Of a stretch of 5,639 bases of DNA, positions 1-5,551 are shown piece after piece. The notes below the pieces were generated by a model. That model had not been told where the DNA came from. It was given only the letters and a program-made list of their open reading frames with translations, and did no database searches. The position numbers and the translations under genes are program-made. Source of the stretch: an uncultured Pseudomonadota bacterium (lineage in GTDB: Bacteria; Myxococcota; UBA796); contig CAJWHX010000253.1 in NCBI GenBank assembly GCA_913040875.1, positions 1 through 5,639 of the forward strand. Direction: 5' to 3'. The first letter of the stretch is position 1. Every line of letters starts with the position of its first letter.

Positions 1-784
1 CTACGATTGCTGTCTCTACAGGCTCTCCTAGACGCTTACCAATATATTCAAGTTCCGAGTTGCTATGTACAAGTTTAATGACCATATTTGCCACTTCATT
101 CACAGTCACTGGGACACCTGTTCCAACATCTAATTTGATATATCCTTGATAATCACTTTTCATTGCACGATAAAATGCTTCTGCAATATCTTCAATGTAG
201 CAACAATCAATAATCTGTTCCCCAGTATTCCAAATAGGAACGGACTTATTTTCTATGGCATATTTCATAAATGTAGGAACAAACTTATTAACAGGCTCTT
301 GTCTCTGTTCCTTCCCATAAACCCAAAGTAACGATAGAGCAATTGTTGTAACTTTGTACTCGTTCCAATACATTTGACAATAGTTCTCAGCAGCCTGTTT
401 TGTAATGGTATAGGGATTCATCCAATCTTCAGGATTGGGTTTGGTTGCAAAGATATGCTTGGCATTGTGTTTCCGACAATATTCCAAGATATTCACAGTA
501 CCATTAATATTCACACTATTCGCTTTGTTGATAATACCCATCTCTGCGATTTCATTTGTGCCTAAAATACCTGCACAATGAATCACAACATCACATTTTC
601 CACATTTTTCGATATCTTCATAGTTAGCGATATCACCTTGAATAATGGAGATTCCATCTAGCATTTTATCGGTTGCTGTGTACCCATTATCTAACCCTAT
701 GATTTGAATATCATCCTCATTCAATATTCTTTTGGCTACATGGGAACCAATAAATCCTTTAATCCCCGTAATCAATACTCTCAT
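1..784 (-). CDS. NAD(P)-dependent sugar-nucleotide epimerase/dehydratase (extended SDR), C-terminus cut by window edge
   Basis: The 261 visible codons read as an extended short-chain dehydrogenase/reductase, a family that epimerises or dehydrates nucleotide sugars in the cytoplasm for surface polysaccharides. The dinucleotide-binding motif TGIKGFIGSH is at residues 6-15, with Asp32 at the end of the second strand, QGDI at 49-52, HCAG at 69-72 and an NxNGTxN turn at 92-98. The catalytic pair is Tyr125/Lys129 in YTITK, and Thr114 is the likely Ser/Thr partner. WVYGKEQ, GEQIIDCCYIEDIAEA and LDVGTGVPVTVNE match later family landmarks. Family members usually run 300-340 residues, so the C-terminal part lies outside the window. 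The ATG follows a G-rich Shine-Dalgarno-like run (786-793), and an in-frame TAA upstream excludes a longer start. The Thr-to-Tyr loop is unusually short. Counted rows are 33-35% G+C, lower than the isochorismatase-fold gene, suggesting transfer. The exact substrate cannot be told. Confidence 0.9.
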   Translation of the reverse strand, partial: MRVLITGIKGFIGSHVAKRILNEDDIQIIGLDNGYTATDKMLDGISIIQGDIANYEDIEKCGKCDVVIHCAGILGTNEIAEMGIINKANSVNINGTVNILEYCRKHNAKHIFATKPNPEDWMNPYTITKQAAENYCQMYWNEYKVTTIALSLLWVYGKEQRQEPVNKFVPTFMKYAIENKSVPIWNTGEQIIDCCYIEDIAEAFYRAMKSDYQGYIKLDVGTGVPVTVNEVANMVIKLVHSNSELEYIGKRLGEPVETAIV

Positions 785-1021
785 ACTCCCCCCACAATTC
801 TGACGATTTTGTTAATAATTTGCCAAAGAAGGCACTAATACCAAATAATCATAAGTACAAACAAATTCAATGTACACTTATTAAGCGTTGATTATAGTGA
901 CGTTCGCCCACGTAGAGACGACAGTAATCTTGTCTCCCCGACTCTTTATTAAAACAAATGCCCAGCGTTCAAAGCGTGACTCATCGAAGAATCGAAACCC
1001 CAAACACTCCACATCAAATTA
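785..1021. other. Intergenic region between epimerase and small orphan gene
   Basis: This 237-bp stretch follows the stop of the 131-residue gene and precedes the epimerase start on the same strand. I see no supported gene. Apart from the candidate promoters, the only structures are weak dyads: GAGAC/GTCTC around 915-936, and TGCC/GGCA flanking AAAGAA near 822-835. Neither has a T-run that would make it a convincing intrinsic terminator. Confidence 0.5.
848..876 (-). promoter_or_regulatory. Candidate sigma70-type promoter of the epimerase gene
   Basis: On the minus strand TGTACA (871-876, 4/6 to the -35 consensus) is separated by 17 bp from TATGAT (848-853, 5/6 to the -10 consensus). This would give a leader of about 57 nt before the epimerase ATG. 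A perfect TATAAT also occurs on the minus strand at 891-896, but the hexamer about 17 bp upstream of it is a poor -35 match. Both assume a sigma70-like factor, which is not shown here. Confidence 0.35.
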
Positions 1022-1417
1022 CTAGGTTGAAACGGATACGCCACAAATCAAACTTGGTGTCATCGTCAGAATATCAATATCGAATCGCTCTTTTAACCGC
1101 TTCGCATACTCTTCAAACTGGGGTTGTATCGATGGGAGATTACCGAGCACAGCTGCATCTATACTCATTGAAAGATTCCACGTCGGGCCAGTGGGAACTG
1201 GTACACCAATCACATAGTCAGCATAGTCCAAATATCCATCGACTCTGTAATCTAAGAATACATGCAAACATTCTTTCAACAGTACATCGGTATCAATAAT
1301 ATCAATAATACTATTTCCCCAATTTTGGTACTCTTTGGATGACGTTAACTTTTCCCAATGCATATGAATATCAATATGGACCCCATAAATCATCGTAATA
1401 TCTACTTCACCAGACAT
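1022..1417 (-). CDS. Small protein of unknown function, 131 residues
   Basis: I do not recognise this family. The start is set by a near-perfect ribosome-binding site, GGAGGG at 1423-1428, five bases before the ATG. The frame stays open 35 codons further upstream, to an ATG at 1522, but that extension lies beyond the ribosome-binding site and crosses the palindrome at 1473-1484, so it is probably not translated. The protein looks soluble, with no signal peptide or membrane segment. An N-terminal strand alternates as HIDIHMHW (residues 14-21), placing H14, D16, H18 and H20 on one face, which could be a metal or acid-base site. A middle part is rich in Asp and Tyr (residues 56-68, with D-Y-x-V-D-G-Y), followed by VPVPTGPTW (72-80). 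An amphipathic charged helix spans about 98-112 (FEEYAKRLKERF), and the tail is hydrophobic and short. The gene is divergent from the isochorismatase-fold hydrolase, with 188 bp between starts. Any function would be a guess. Confidence 0.7.
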   Translation of the reverse strand: MSGEVDITMIYGVHIDIHMHWEKLTSSKEYQNWGNSIIDIIDTDVLLKECLHVFLDYRVDGYLDYADYVIGVPVPTGPTWNLSMSIDAAVLGNLPSIQPQFEEYAKRLKERFDIDILTMTPSLICGVSVST

Positions 1418-1446
1418 CTTTTCCCTCCAGATTGTAGTATGGATAC

Positions 1447-1452
1447 AGTATA
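1447..1452 (-). promoter_or_regulatory. Candidate -10 box for the small orphan gene
   Basis: The minus strand reads TATACT, a 5/6 match to the -10 consensus, about 30 bases before the ATG at 1417. It would give a leader of roughly 20-25 nt holding the GGAGGG ribosome-binding site. The -35 region is weak (TTGC near 1468-1473) and touches the palindrome at 1473-1484, so activation or repression at that site is possible. No comparably good promoter is visible for the plus-strand hydrolase gene. Confidence 0.35.
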
Positions 1453-1472
1453 CCAAACAGGGAAACTGAGCA

Positions 1473-1484
1473 AAGTCCGGACTT
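1473..1484. promoter_or_regulatory. Perfect 12-bp palindrome AAGTCCGGACTT, candidate operator
   Basis: AAGTCCGGACTT is its own reverse complement and lies in the 188-bp divergent region between the small orphan gene and the hydrolase gene. It covers the expected -35 position of the small gene's candidate promoter. A second, offset pair of arms, CAGGG (1458-1462) and CCCTG (1489-1493), flanks it. A dimeric repressor or activator site is a reasonable inference, but no regulator gene is in the window. Confidence 0.35.
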
Positions 1485-1605
1485 GTGACCCTGTTGATGT
1501 TCGCAGAACTCAAGGATAACACAAATCAGTACCCTACCCATGAGCAAGTTCGCCCATAGCCTCATCTGGTGATACATCTTCAGCATAGACAGCTATGGAG
1601 AAACC

Positions 1606-2403
1606 ATGACCACCTCAAAGAATATTCTATTCATCATTGATCCCCAAAATGACTTTCACCCCGGTGGGTCACTGGCTGTACCCGGATCCAACGAAGACAG
1701 TAGCCGAATCGCAGAACTCATTCGCAACAATGCAAGCAAGATCGATGAGATTTATGTGTCTTTGGACAGTCACCATCGCATTCACATTGCCCACAGTGTA
1801 TTTTGGACAAACGACAGTGGTGAGCATCCAAATCCGTTCACTTTGATCACGCATGAGGATGTTCTAAGTGGTCTTTGGAAACCCGTCGACTCTACCCTAC
1901 TCGAGTATGTCCAAGCGTACACTTGGTGCCTCGAAGAAAAGGGACGGTTTGTGGTGTGCATCTGGCCAGAACACTGTTTGATCGGAACTCCTGGACACGC
2001 GGTTGTCCCAGTGCTGAACGACGCACTGCAAGAGTGGGTCAAAACACAAATGAAGACCATTCAGTACATTCACAAAGGGATGAACTGTTTGACTGAGATG
2101 TACAGTGCCCTCGCTGCAGAGGTCCCCGTAATGGATGACGCGAGCACACACCTCAATCAAGATCTGATCGAGAAACTGCACACTGCAGACACCCTTCTAA
2201 TCTGCGGCGAAGCGAAATCCCATTGCGTCAACTACACCATGCGTGACTTGGCAGACCACTGGAACAAAGACATGTCTGCACTGGTCTTACTGTCGAACTG
2301 CACTTCAGCCGTCCCTGGGTTTGAAGAAGCCGCAGAACGGTTTGAAGCCGATATGGAGGCACTTGGTTGCCGAATTCTTCAGCACGACACCGTTGTGCTG
2401 TAA
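1606..2403 (+). CDS. Nicotinamidase/isochorismatase-fold cysteine hydrolase, 265 residues
   Basis: The cytoplasmic isochorismatase-like fold is clear and the active site looks complete. IIDPQNDF (10-17) gives the triad Asp12, HKGMN (156-160) gives Lys157, and CGEAKSHCVNYT (200-211) gives the nucleophile Cys207. The metal site is DSHHRIH (54-60, Asp54, His56, perhaps His60 or His63) together with WPEHC (His123). IWPEHCLIGTPGH resembles the WPxHCxxGTxG block of nicotinamidases, which turn nicotinamide into nicotinate and ammonia for NAD salvage. At 265 residues it is longer than typical PncA (about 180-215). The extra length lies mainly between the metal site and WPEHC (about 64-118) and could alter the substrate, so pncA is not assigned. 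GGAG sits five bases before the ATG. It is divergent from the small orphan gene and convergent with the lipoprotein gene. A counted row is 57% G+C. Confidence 0.9.
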   Translation: MTTSKNILFIIDPQNDFHPGGSLAVPGSNEDSSRIAELIRNNASKIDEIYVSLDSHHRIHIAHSVFWTNDSGEHPNPFTLITHEDVLSGLWKPVDSTLLEYVQAYTWCLEEKGRFVVCIWPEHCLIGTPGHAVVPVLNDALQEWVKTQMKTIQYIHKGMNCLTEMYSALAAEVPVMDDASTHLNQDLIEKLHTADTLLICGEAKSHCVNYTMRDLADHWNKDMSALVLLSNCTSAVPGFEEAAERFEADMEALGCRILQHDTVVL

Positions 2404-2431
2404 CCGCTAACAGATTCTACGACGGATCTTC

Positions 2432-4354
2432 CTATTCTTCCTCTTCCTGCTCACAGGTGTGCGTGTAAGACCGCAACAGGACAGATGCAGGGCTGCCTTC
2501 TTCCCAGCTGAGGAGCAGGCTGTTCGCGTCCTCTGTCCAAAGGGAATAATACTCCGGACTCTCTAGGTCGCCATATCCAGTCATAATCACTTGATCTTCC
2601 GAGTTGAATACAACAAAGGAATCGTCTCGCATTTCATATTCACCAAGAGAGTGGTCACCACGGCGCAGGCTGTCTACAGGCTGCCATTCAGTTGCGTCTC
2701 GGTCCAACTGCTCGCGAACGCGATGGTATTCTTGTCCATCATCGGTGATCATCTGACGATAGGTCGACAAATGAGGGAGATCTGTATCGGAACCATCGTC
2801 ATCTACTGGGTCGTCAAACAACGTTCCCGTTCCCCATACGCCATGCTCAGTCAGGTGCCCACTGGCGTCGTAACTCCACGTGCTCTGATGAACATAGGCA
2901 TCATCGACATATAGATCTCGCTGAGTCAAACTGTCCGCACCGTCGTAGGTGAAATTAAGGCGCTCCACCTGTACTTCGGTACCGTCTGCAGTCGTACTCG
3001 TACTCGTCAGTTCATCTGACATGATTCGTCCATCTTCAATCTGACGGCTGCGTACAATATTTAGAGTCTCCTCTCCAGATTCAGAAACCCGAACCTGCTC
3101 TTCAACCATGATGCCATTTTCATAGTTCATGGTAATGGTCGATTGACTATCCTCATTCCCGTAGAACGGATACATCCCAGCAATACCGCCATGACCAAAC
3201 CAAGATAGGTCACCATACATCCAGCCATAACCGCTGTATCCATATGCGAATCCGACTCGATCTGGGATATCTTCACGTGACCAACCGAGTTGATACACTT
3301 CATCTTGATCTGGATACCCGTACGCGAGGGAGACTGGTGGCGTTATGCAATCGTCATTCTCATTCGACAACGACTGATCCCAATGAGAGTCGTAGTCTCC
3401 AGTAGAAATGGGCACCATATTGTCTCCACCTGTAATCCAAGTGTAGTCTCCGAGCAGTACGCTTGTGCGAGACACGAGGTCGCCCCCTTCGTAGGTCCAC
3501 ATTTGCGTTAACCACAACTCATCCTCAACAAGTCGAGTCAATTCTGCCAGTCTACCCTCTTCATCATACGAAAATGTTGCTGTGTTGTATTGCCCATAAG
3601 AGTTCGTATACGAAGACGTGCTCATTCGACCATCGTCGTCGTACGTCCAACTAAGTGATGTTGTCCCACCGCTGCTGTTGATGAAGTCTTGCATTTCCTG
3701 TTCAACCAGCAAACCATTCTCCCACTGGTTGGTGGTGACAAACCACCGCTCTGCATTGAAGAAATAGGTCTCTTGCAGCGTATTTCCAGATGTGTTGTAG
3801 ATTCGTTCCACTCGTCGCCCAGCCGTGCTCCCAGTCAATTCAAATGAAAGGTCTAGTTCGATGGTTTCGACACCTTCCGTGATCACACGGCGACCTTCAA
3901 CAAGACCTTCGTACATATCCTCATACTGCCCAAACAAACCGAAGCCATTCTCTGAATGCTGAGACCATGCAAACGCGAAACTTGGAAGGTCCTGCTCGCA
4001 ATTGTCAGGGTCTTCACACTCTTCATCGGTGGGAGATGCAAACGCCTCCGAAGAGTCACTGACCCCGTCCCCGTCAGAATCAATGTCTATTCGCTCTAGG
4101 AAACAGGCTTGCTCTTCAACCTCAAGCGCTTTCTCAAACAGATCCACTGCCATTTGCGGGGCTTGATCATTTGGCTGAGGACCACAGGCCTGACGCTGAG
4201 GAGGATCTGTATCATCCGGTTCAGTTGAGGGTTCCGTACTTGGCTCTGTACTCGGTTCTTGGCTGGGCTCGCCAATAGCCGTATCCCCTGTGTCATTAGT
4301 ATCTTGTGCATCTTTGTCACCACAAGCCAACATCAACGTTAAATAAACAATCAT
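2432..4354 (-). CDS. Large secreted lipoprotein with STEP tandem repeats, calcium-loop-like segment and YD-type repeats, 640 residues
   Basis: A short hydrophobic leader (residues 1-10) ends at LMLAC, with Cys11 as the probable lipidated residue, so the protein is predicted to be anchored in the envelope. Then come a Thr/Asp/Gly linker (12-27), tandem STEP units (31-46), and a segment with Cys57, Cys84, Cys113 and Cys119 that may form disulfides. DIDSDGDGVSD (90-100) resembles thrombospondin type-3 or EF-type calcium loops. From about 205 on, degenerate YD/RHS-like units recur: NQWENGLL (209), WTYDDDGRM (236), FSYDEEGRL (261), WTYEGGDLV (286), MNYENGIMV (409), FTYDGADSL (468) and WSYDASGHL (493). 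A Gly/Tyr-rich patch spans 365-400 and the protein ends in EEEE. AAGGAG lies five bases before the ATG, and an in-frame TAA just upstream fixes this start. The leader lacks Lys or Arg, which is unusual. No catalytic motif is seen; a structural or adhesive surface role is inference. Confidence 0.85.
   Translation of the reverse strand: MIVYLTLMLACGDKDAQDTNDTGDTAIGEPSQEPSTEPSTEPSTEPDDTDPPQRQACGPQPNDQAPQMAVDLFEKALEVEEQACFLERIDIDSDGDGVSDSSEAFASPTDEECEDPDNCEQDLPSFAFAWSQHSENGFGLFGQYEDMYEGLVEGRRVITEGVETIELDLSFELTGSTAGRRVERIYNTSGNTLQETYFFNAERWFVTTNQWENGLLVEQEMQDFINSSGGTTSLSWTYDDDGRMSTSSYTNSYGQYNTATFSYDEEGRLAELTRLVEDELWLTQMWTYEGGDLVSRTSVLLGDYTWITGGDNMVPISTGDYDSHWDQSLSNENDDCITPPVSLAYGYPDQDEVYQLGWSREDIPDRVGFAYGYSGYGWMYGDLSWFGHGGIAGMYPFYGNEDSQSTITMNYENGIMVEEQVRVSESGEETLNIVRSRQIEDGRIMSDELTSTSTTADGTEVQVERLNFTYDGADSLTQRDLYVDDAYVHQSTWSYDASGHLTEHGVWGTGTLFDDPVDDDGSDTDLPHLSTYRQMITDDGQEYHRVREQLDRDATEWQPVDSLRRGDHSLGEYEMRDDSFVVFNSEDQVIMTGYGDLESPEYYSLWTEDANSLLLSWEEGSPASVLLRSYTHTCEQEEEE
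4217..4264 (-). repeat. Four 12-bp tandem units encoding SQEP-STEP-STEP-STEP
   Basis: Four consecutive 12-bp units inside the lipoprotein gene encode residues 31-46, as S-x-E-P repeated. The units differ at several bases, so the array is diverged at DNA level but conserved at protein level. It forms an extended spacer between the lipid anchor and the folded part. Copy number in such arrays can vary between strains by slippage. Confidence 0.8.
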
Positions 4355-4369
4355 CCTGTCTCCTTACCA

Positions 4370-4381
4370 ATGGAATTCCAT
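4370..4381. promoter_or_regulatory. Perfect 12-bp palindrome ATGGAATTCCAT upstream of the lipoprotein gene
   Basis: ATGGAATTCCAT is its own reverse complement and lies 15 bp before the lipoprotein ATG, just upstream of the AAGGAG ribosome-binding site. It could be an operator or a small hairpin in the leader. I find no convincing -35/-10 pair for this gene between 4382 and 4460. Confidence 0.25.
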
Positions 4382-4419
4382 CATCGATTGTGTGTTATTA
4401 CCTACATAGTAGATGACAC

Positions 4420-4461
4420 GCTTAATTTTCTCCACTATGAGAGTGGATTAAGCACTTTTTT
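4420..4461 (+). terminator. Terminator-like hairpin followed by six T on the plus strand
   Basis: Two stacked perfect 6-bp stems, GCTTAA/TTAAGC (4420-4425 with 4448-4453) and TCCACT/AGTGGA (4431-4436 with 4442-4447), close a 5-base loop. A 5-base bulge (TTTTC) sits on the left arm. Six T follow at 4456-4461 on the plus strand, the arrangement of an intrinsic terminator read in that direction. No plus-strand gene is visible upstream. In the minus direction the hairpin follows the FGE-fold gene but has no T-run, so it may simply be a leader structure or an inefficient terminator. Confidence 0.3.
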
Positions 4462-4497
4462 GACATCTCGGAATGGAATGCATTCTACCCGATGCAT
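4435..4497 (-). CDS. Possible 20-residue leader or small peptide ORF (very tentative)
   Basis: Downstream of the FGE-fold gene stop, the minus strand has a strong Shine-Dalgarno sequence, AAGGAGGG (4498-4505), immediately followed by an ATG. The frame runs 20 codons and stops inside the hairpin at 4420-4453. The peptide would begin MHRVEC and end in NPLS. The spacing between the Shine-Dalgarno core and the ATG is only about one or two bases, shorter than usual, so initiation would be poor. It may be a chance purine run. If real, translation would disrupt the hairpin and could influence the lipoprotein gene downstream. Confidence 0.12.
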   Translation of the reverse strand: MHRVECIPFRDVKKVLNPLS

Positions 4498-4521
4498 CCC
4501 TCCTTCTATCCTGTGTAGTCT

Positions 4522-5394
4522 CTATAGACTGCGTGCCAATCGAAGTCCAACAGAGTGGTCCTCGTAGTCCGCATAGTAGAGATAGCGATATGTTACACGT
4601 AAACTACTCGAACTGTCTAGCCAGCTTCCACCACGAAGCAAGCGGAACCGTTCACTCTTCGTTGTCGTCATATCTGTGTCGTACTCGGTATCATAATGAC
4701 CTTTCCAATCCCATACCCACTCCCAAACATTTCCACTCATATCGTAGAGTCCATACCCATTCGGTTTCTTCTGACCCACAACTTGCAACTCTTCACTGTT
4801 GCTAGCATCCCAACCAACCTCATCTATTGTATCGCTACCGGAATACTTGAAAGACTCACCTCCCCGCGCAGCATATTCCCATTCTGCCTCTGTTGGTAAA
4901 CGGTATCCTTCACAATATTTATTCGGCCACGTAACGTCTAGTCCGTCGATGGTATAGCATTGCTCCAATCCTTCTATCAATGAGAGGTCGTTGCAGAATT
5001 GGACAGCATCATACCAGTTCACATTCGAAACGGGTCGATTCGCACCCTTTGTTGAACTTGGATTGACCCCCATCACACGCTCATACAATAGTTGAGTGAC
5101 TTCATTCTTCATCAAATAGAAGTCTCTATTGATGATCACTCTGTGCTCTGGCTTCTCATTAACGTTACAGTCCGAGCCTTGCTCTTTGGTACATCCCATC
5201 GTAAATATACCGGCTGGAATCCTAACCACAGGAAGTAGACCCTCTAAATCCACGACCGGTCCCTCATCGACATCTTGTCCCCCATCATCTTGAACAGAAC
5301 TTCCGACTTTAGATTTCAAATTTTGGAAGTTGAATCTTTTATCCGTTCGACAGGCGATTACACTGATGAGTCCAAGTATGGTCATGAGGCGCAT
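4522..5394 (-). CDS. Lipoprotein with FGE-sulfatase (SUMF1-like) domain lacking the FGE catalytic cysteines, 290 residues
   Basis: Residues 1-14 are a signal peptide with Arg2 and a hydrophobic core ending in a lipobox (VIAC, Cys15), so the protein is predicted to be a lipoprotein. An Asp/Gly/Val-rich linker follows (about 33-52). The FGE-sulfatase domain spans about 55-288: IPAGIFTMG (59-67), EHRVIINRDFYLMKNEVT (83-100), PVSNVNWYDAVQFC (121-134), YRLPTEAEWEYAARGG (164-179), NGYGLYDMSGNVWEW (212-226), LRGGSW (253-258) and the closing VGLRLARS (282-289). True FGE turns a sulfatase Cys into formylglycine using two Cys near its C-terminus. Here the matching stretch RVTYRYLYYAD (266-276) has none. 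This start was chosen because the lipoprotein signal begins here and GGAG lies eight bases upstream; the frame is open to 5523 but that extension would bury the signal peptide. No sulfatase is nearby. Confidence 0.9.
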   Translation of the reverse strand: MRLMTILGLISVIACRTDKRFNFQNLKSKVGSSVQDDGGQDVDEGPVVDLEGLLPVVRIPAGIFTMGCTKEQGSDCNVNEKPEHRVIINRDFYLMKNEVTQLLYERVMGVNPSSTKGANRPVSNVNWYDAVQFCNDLSLIEGLEQCYTIDGLDVTWPNKYCEGYRLPTEAEWEYAARGGESFKYSGSDTIDEVGWDASNSEELQVVGQKKPNGYGLYDMSGNVWEWVWDWKGHYDTEYDTDMTTTKSERFRLLRGGSWLDSSSSLRVTYRYLYYADYEDHSVGLRLARSL

Positions 5395-5420
5395 GGGTTT
5401 TTCTCCAACTAAGTAGCATA

Positions 5421-5449
5421 CTTGTATCGAGTTCACCCTCGTGTGTAAA
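5421..5449 (-). promoter_or_regulatory. Candidate sigma70-type promoter of the FGE-fold lipoprotein gene
   Basis: On the minus strand TTTACA (5444-5449, 5/6 to TTGACA) is followed after exactly 17 bp by TACAAG (5421-5426, 4/6 to TATAAT). Transcription would start near 5414, leaving a 20-base leader containing GGAGA at 5402-5406. A perfect TTGACA occurs further upstream at 5604-5609, but the hexamer at the right distance (TGTGTT) is a poor -10. This promoter also supports the start at 5394 over the longer frame. Confidence 0.4.
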
Positions 5450-5551
5450 AGTGTTTGCAATCGTGTTGTCACTGTGATTGAACAATGATGTACACTTGAA
5501 TGCAGTCGAAAATTCATCCACATTATGAACTATCTCTACTCATCGAGTTCA
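5426..5551. repeat. 10-bp direct repeat ATCGAGTTCA upstream of the FGE-fold gene
   Basis: ATCGAGTTCA occurs at 5426-5435 and again at 5542-5551. The first copy lies within the spacer of the candidate promoter. The second copy overlaps a perfect dyad, AGTTCA-AAC-TGAACT (5546-5560). A shared half-site AGTTCA in both places is what a DNA-binding regulator site could look like, but a single 10-mer repeat can occur by chance. Confidence 0.25.

Noticed and set aside
146..565. Two short plus-strand open frames (61 and 63 codons)
   Set aside because: Both lie antisense to the well-supported epimerase and have no recognisable protein features.
915..936. GAGAC/GTCTC hairpin as a terminator for the small orphan gene
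   Set aside because: The stem is only five base pairs with a 12-base loop and no T-run on the minus strand.
958..1299. Plus-strand 113-codon open frame over the small orphan gene
   Set aside because: It has no ribosome-binding site and its composition is Ser/His/Arg/Thr-rich as expected of an antisense shadow. The minus-strand frame has GGAGGG and a coherent protein.
1418..1522. 35-codon N-terminal extension of the small orphan protein
   Set aside because: The strong ribosome-binding site and candidate -10 box lie inside it, and the internal ATG at 1417 has ideal spacing.
902..1556. 9-bp repeat GTTCGCCCA at 902-910 and 1548-1556
   Set aside because: Many 9-mer pairs are expected by chance in a window of this size, and no extended similarity surrounds them.
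1637..2181. Several open frames overlapping the hydrolase gene on both strands
   Set aside because: The hydrolase frame carries the complete conserved active site, so the others are shadows.
2591..4567. Short open frames in other frames over or next to the large lipoprotein gene
   Set aside because: They overlap a long frame with clear domain features, or lack a ribosome-binding site and protein-like composition.
5395..5523. 43-codon N-terminal extension of the FGE-fold lipoprotein
   Set aside because: It would bury a good lipoprotein signal peptide, and it contains the candidate promoter and ribosome-binding site of the shorter frame.
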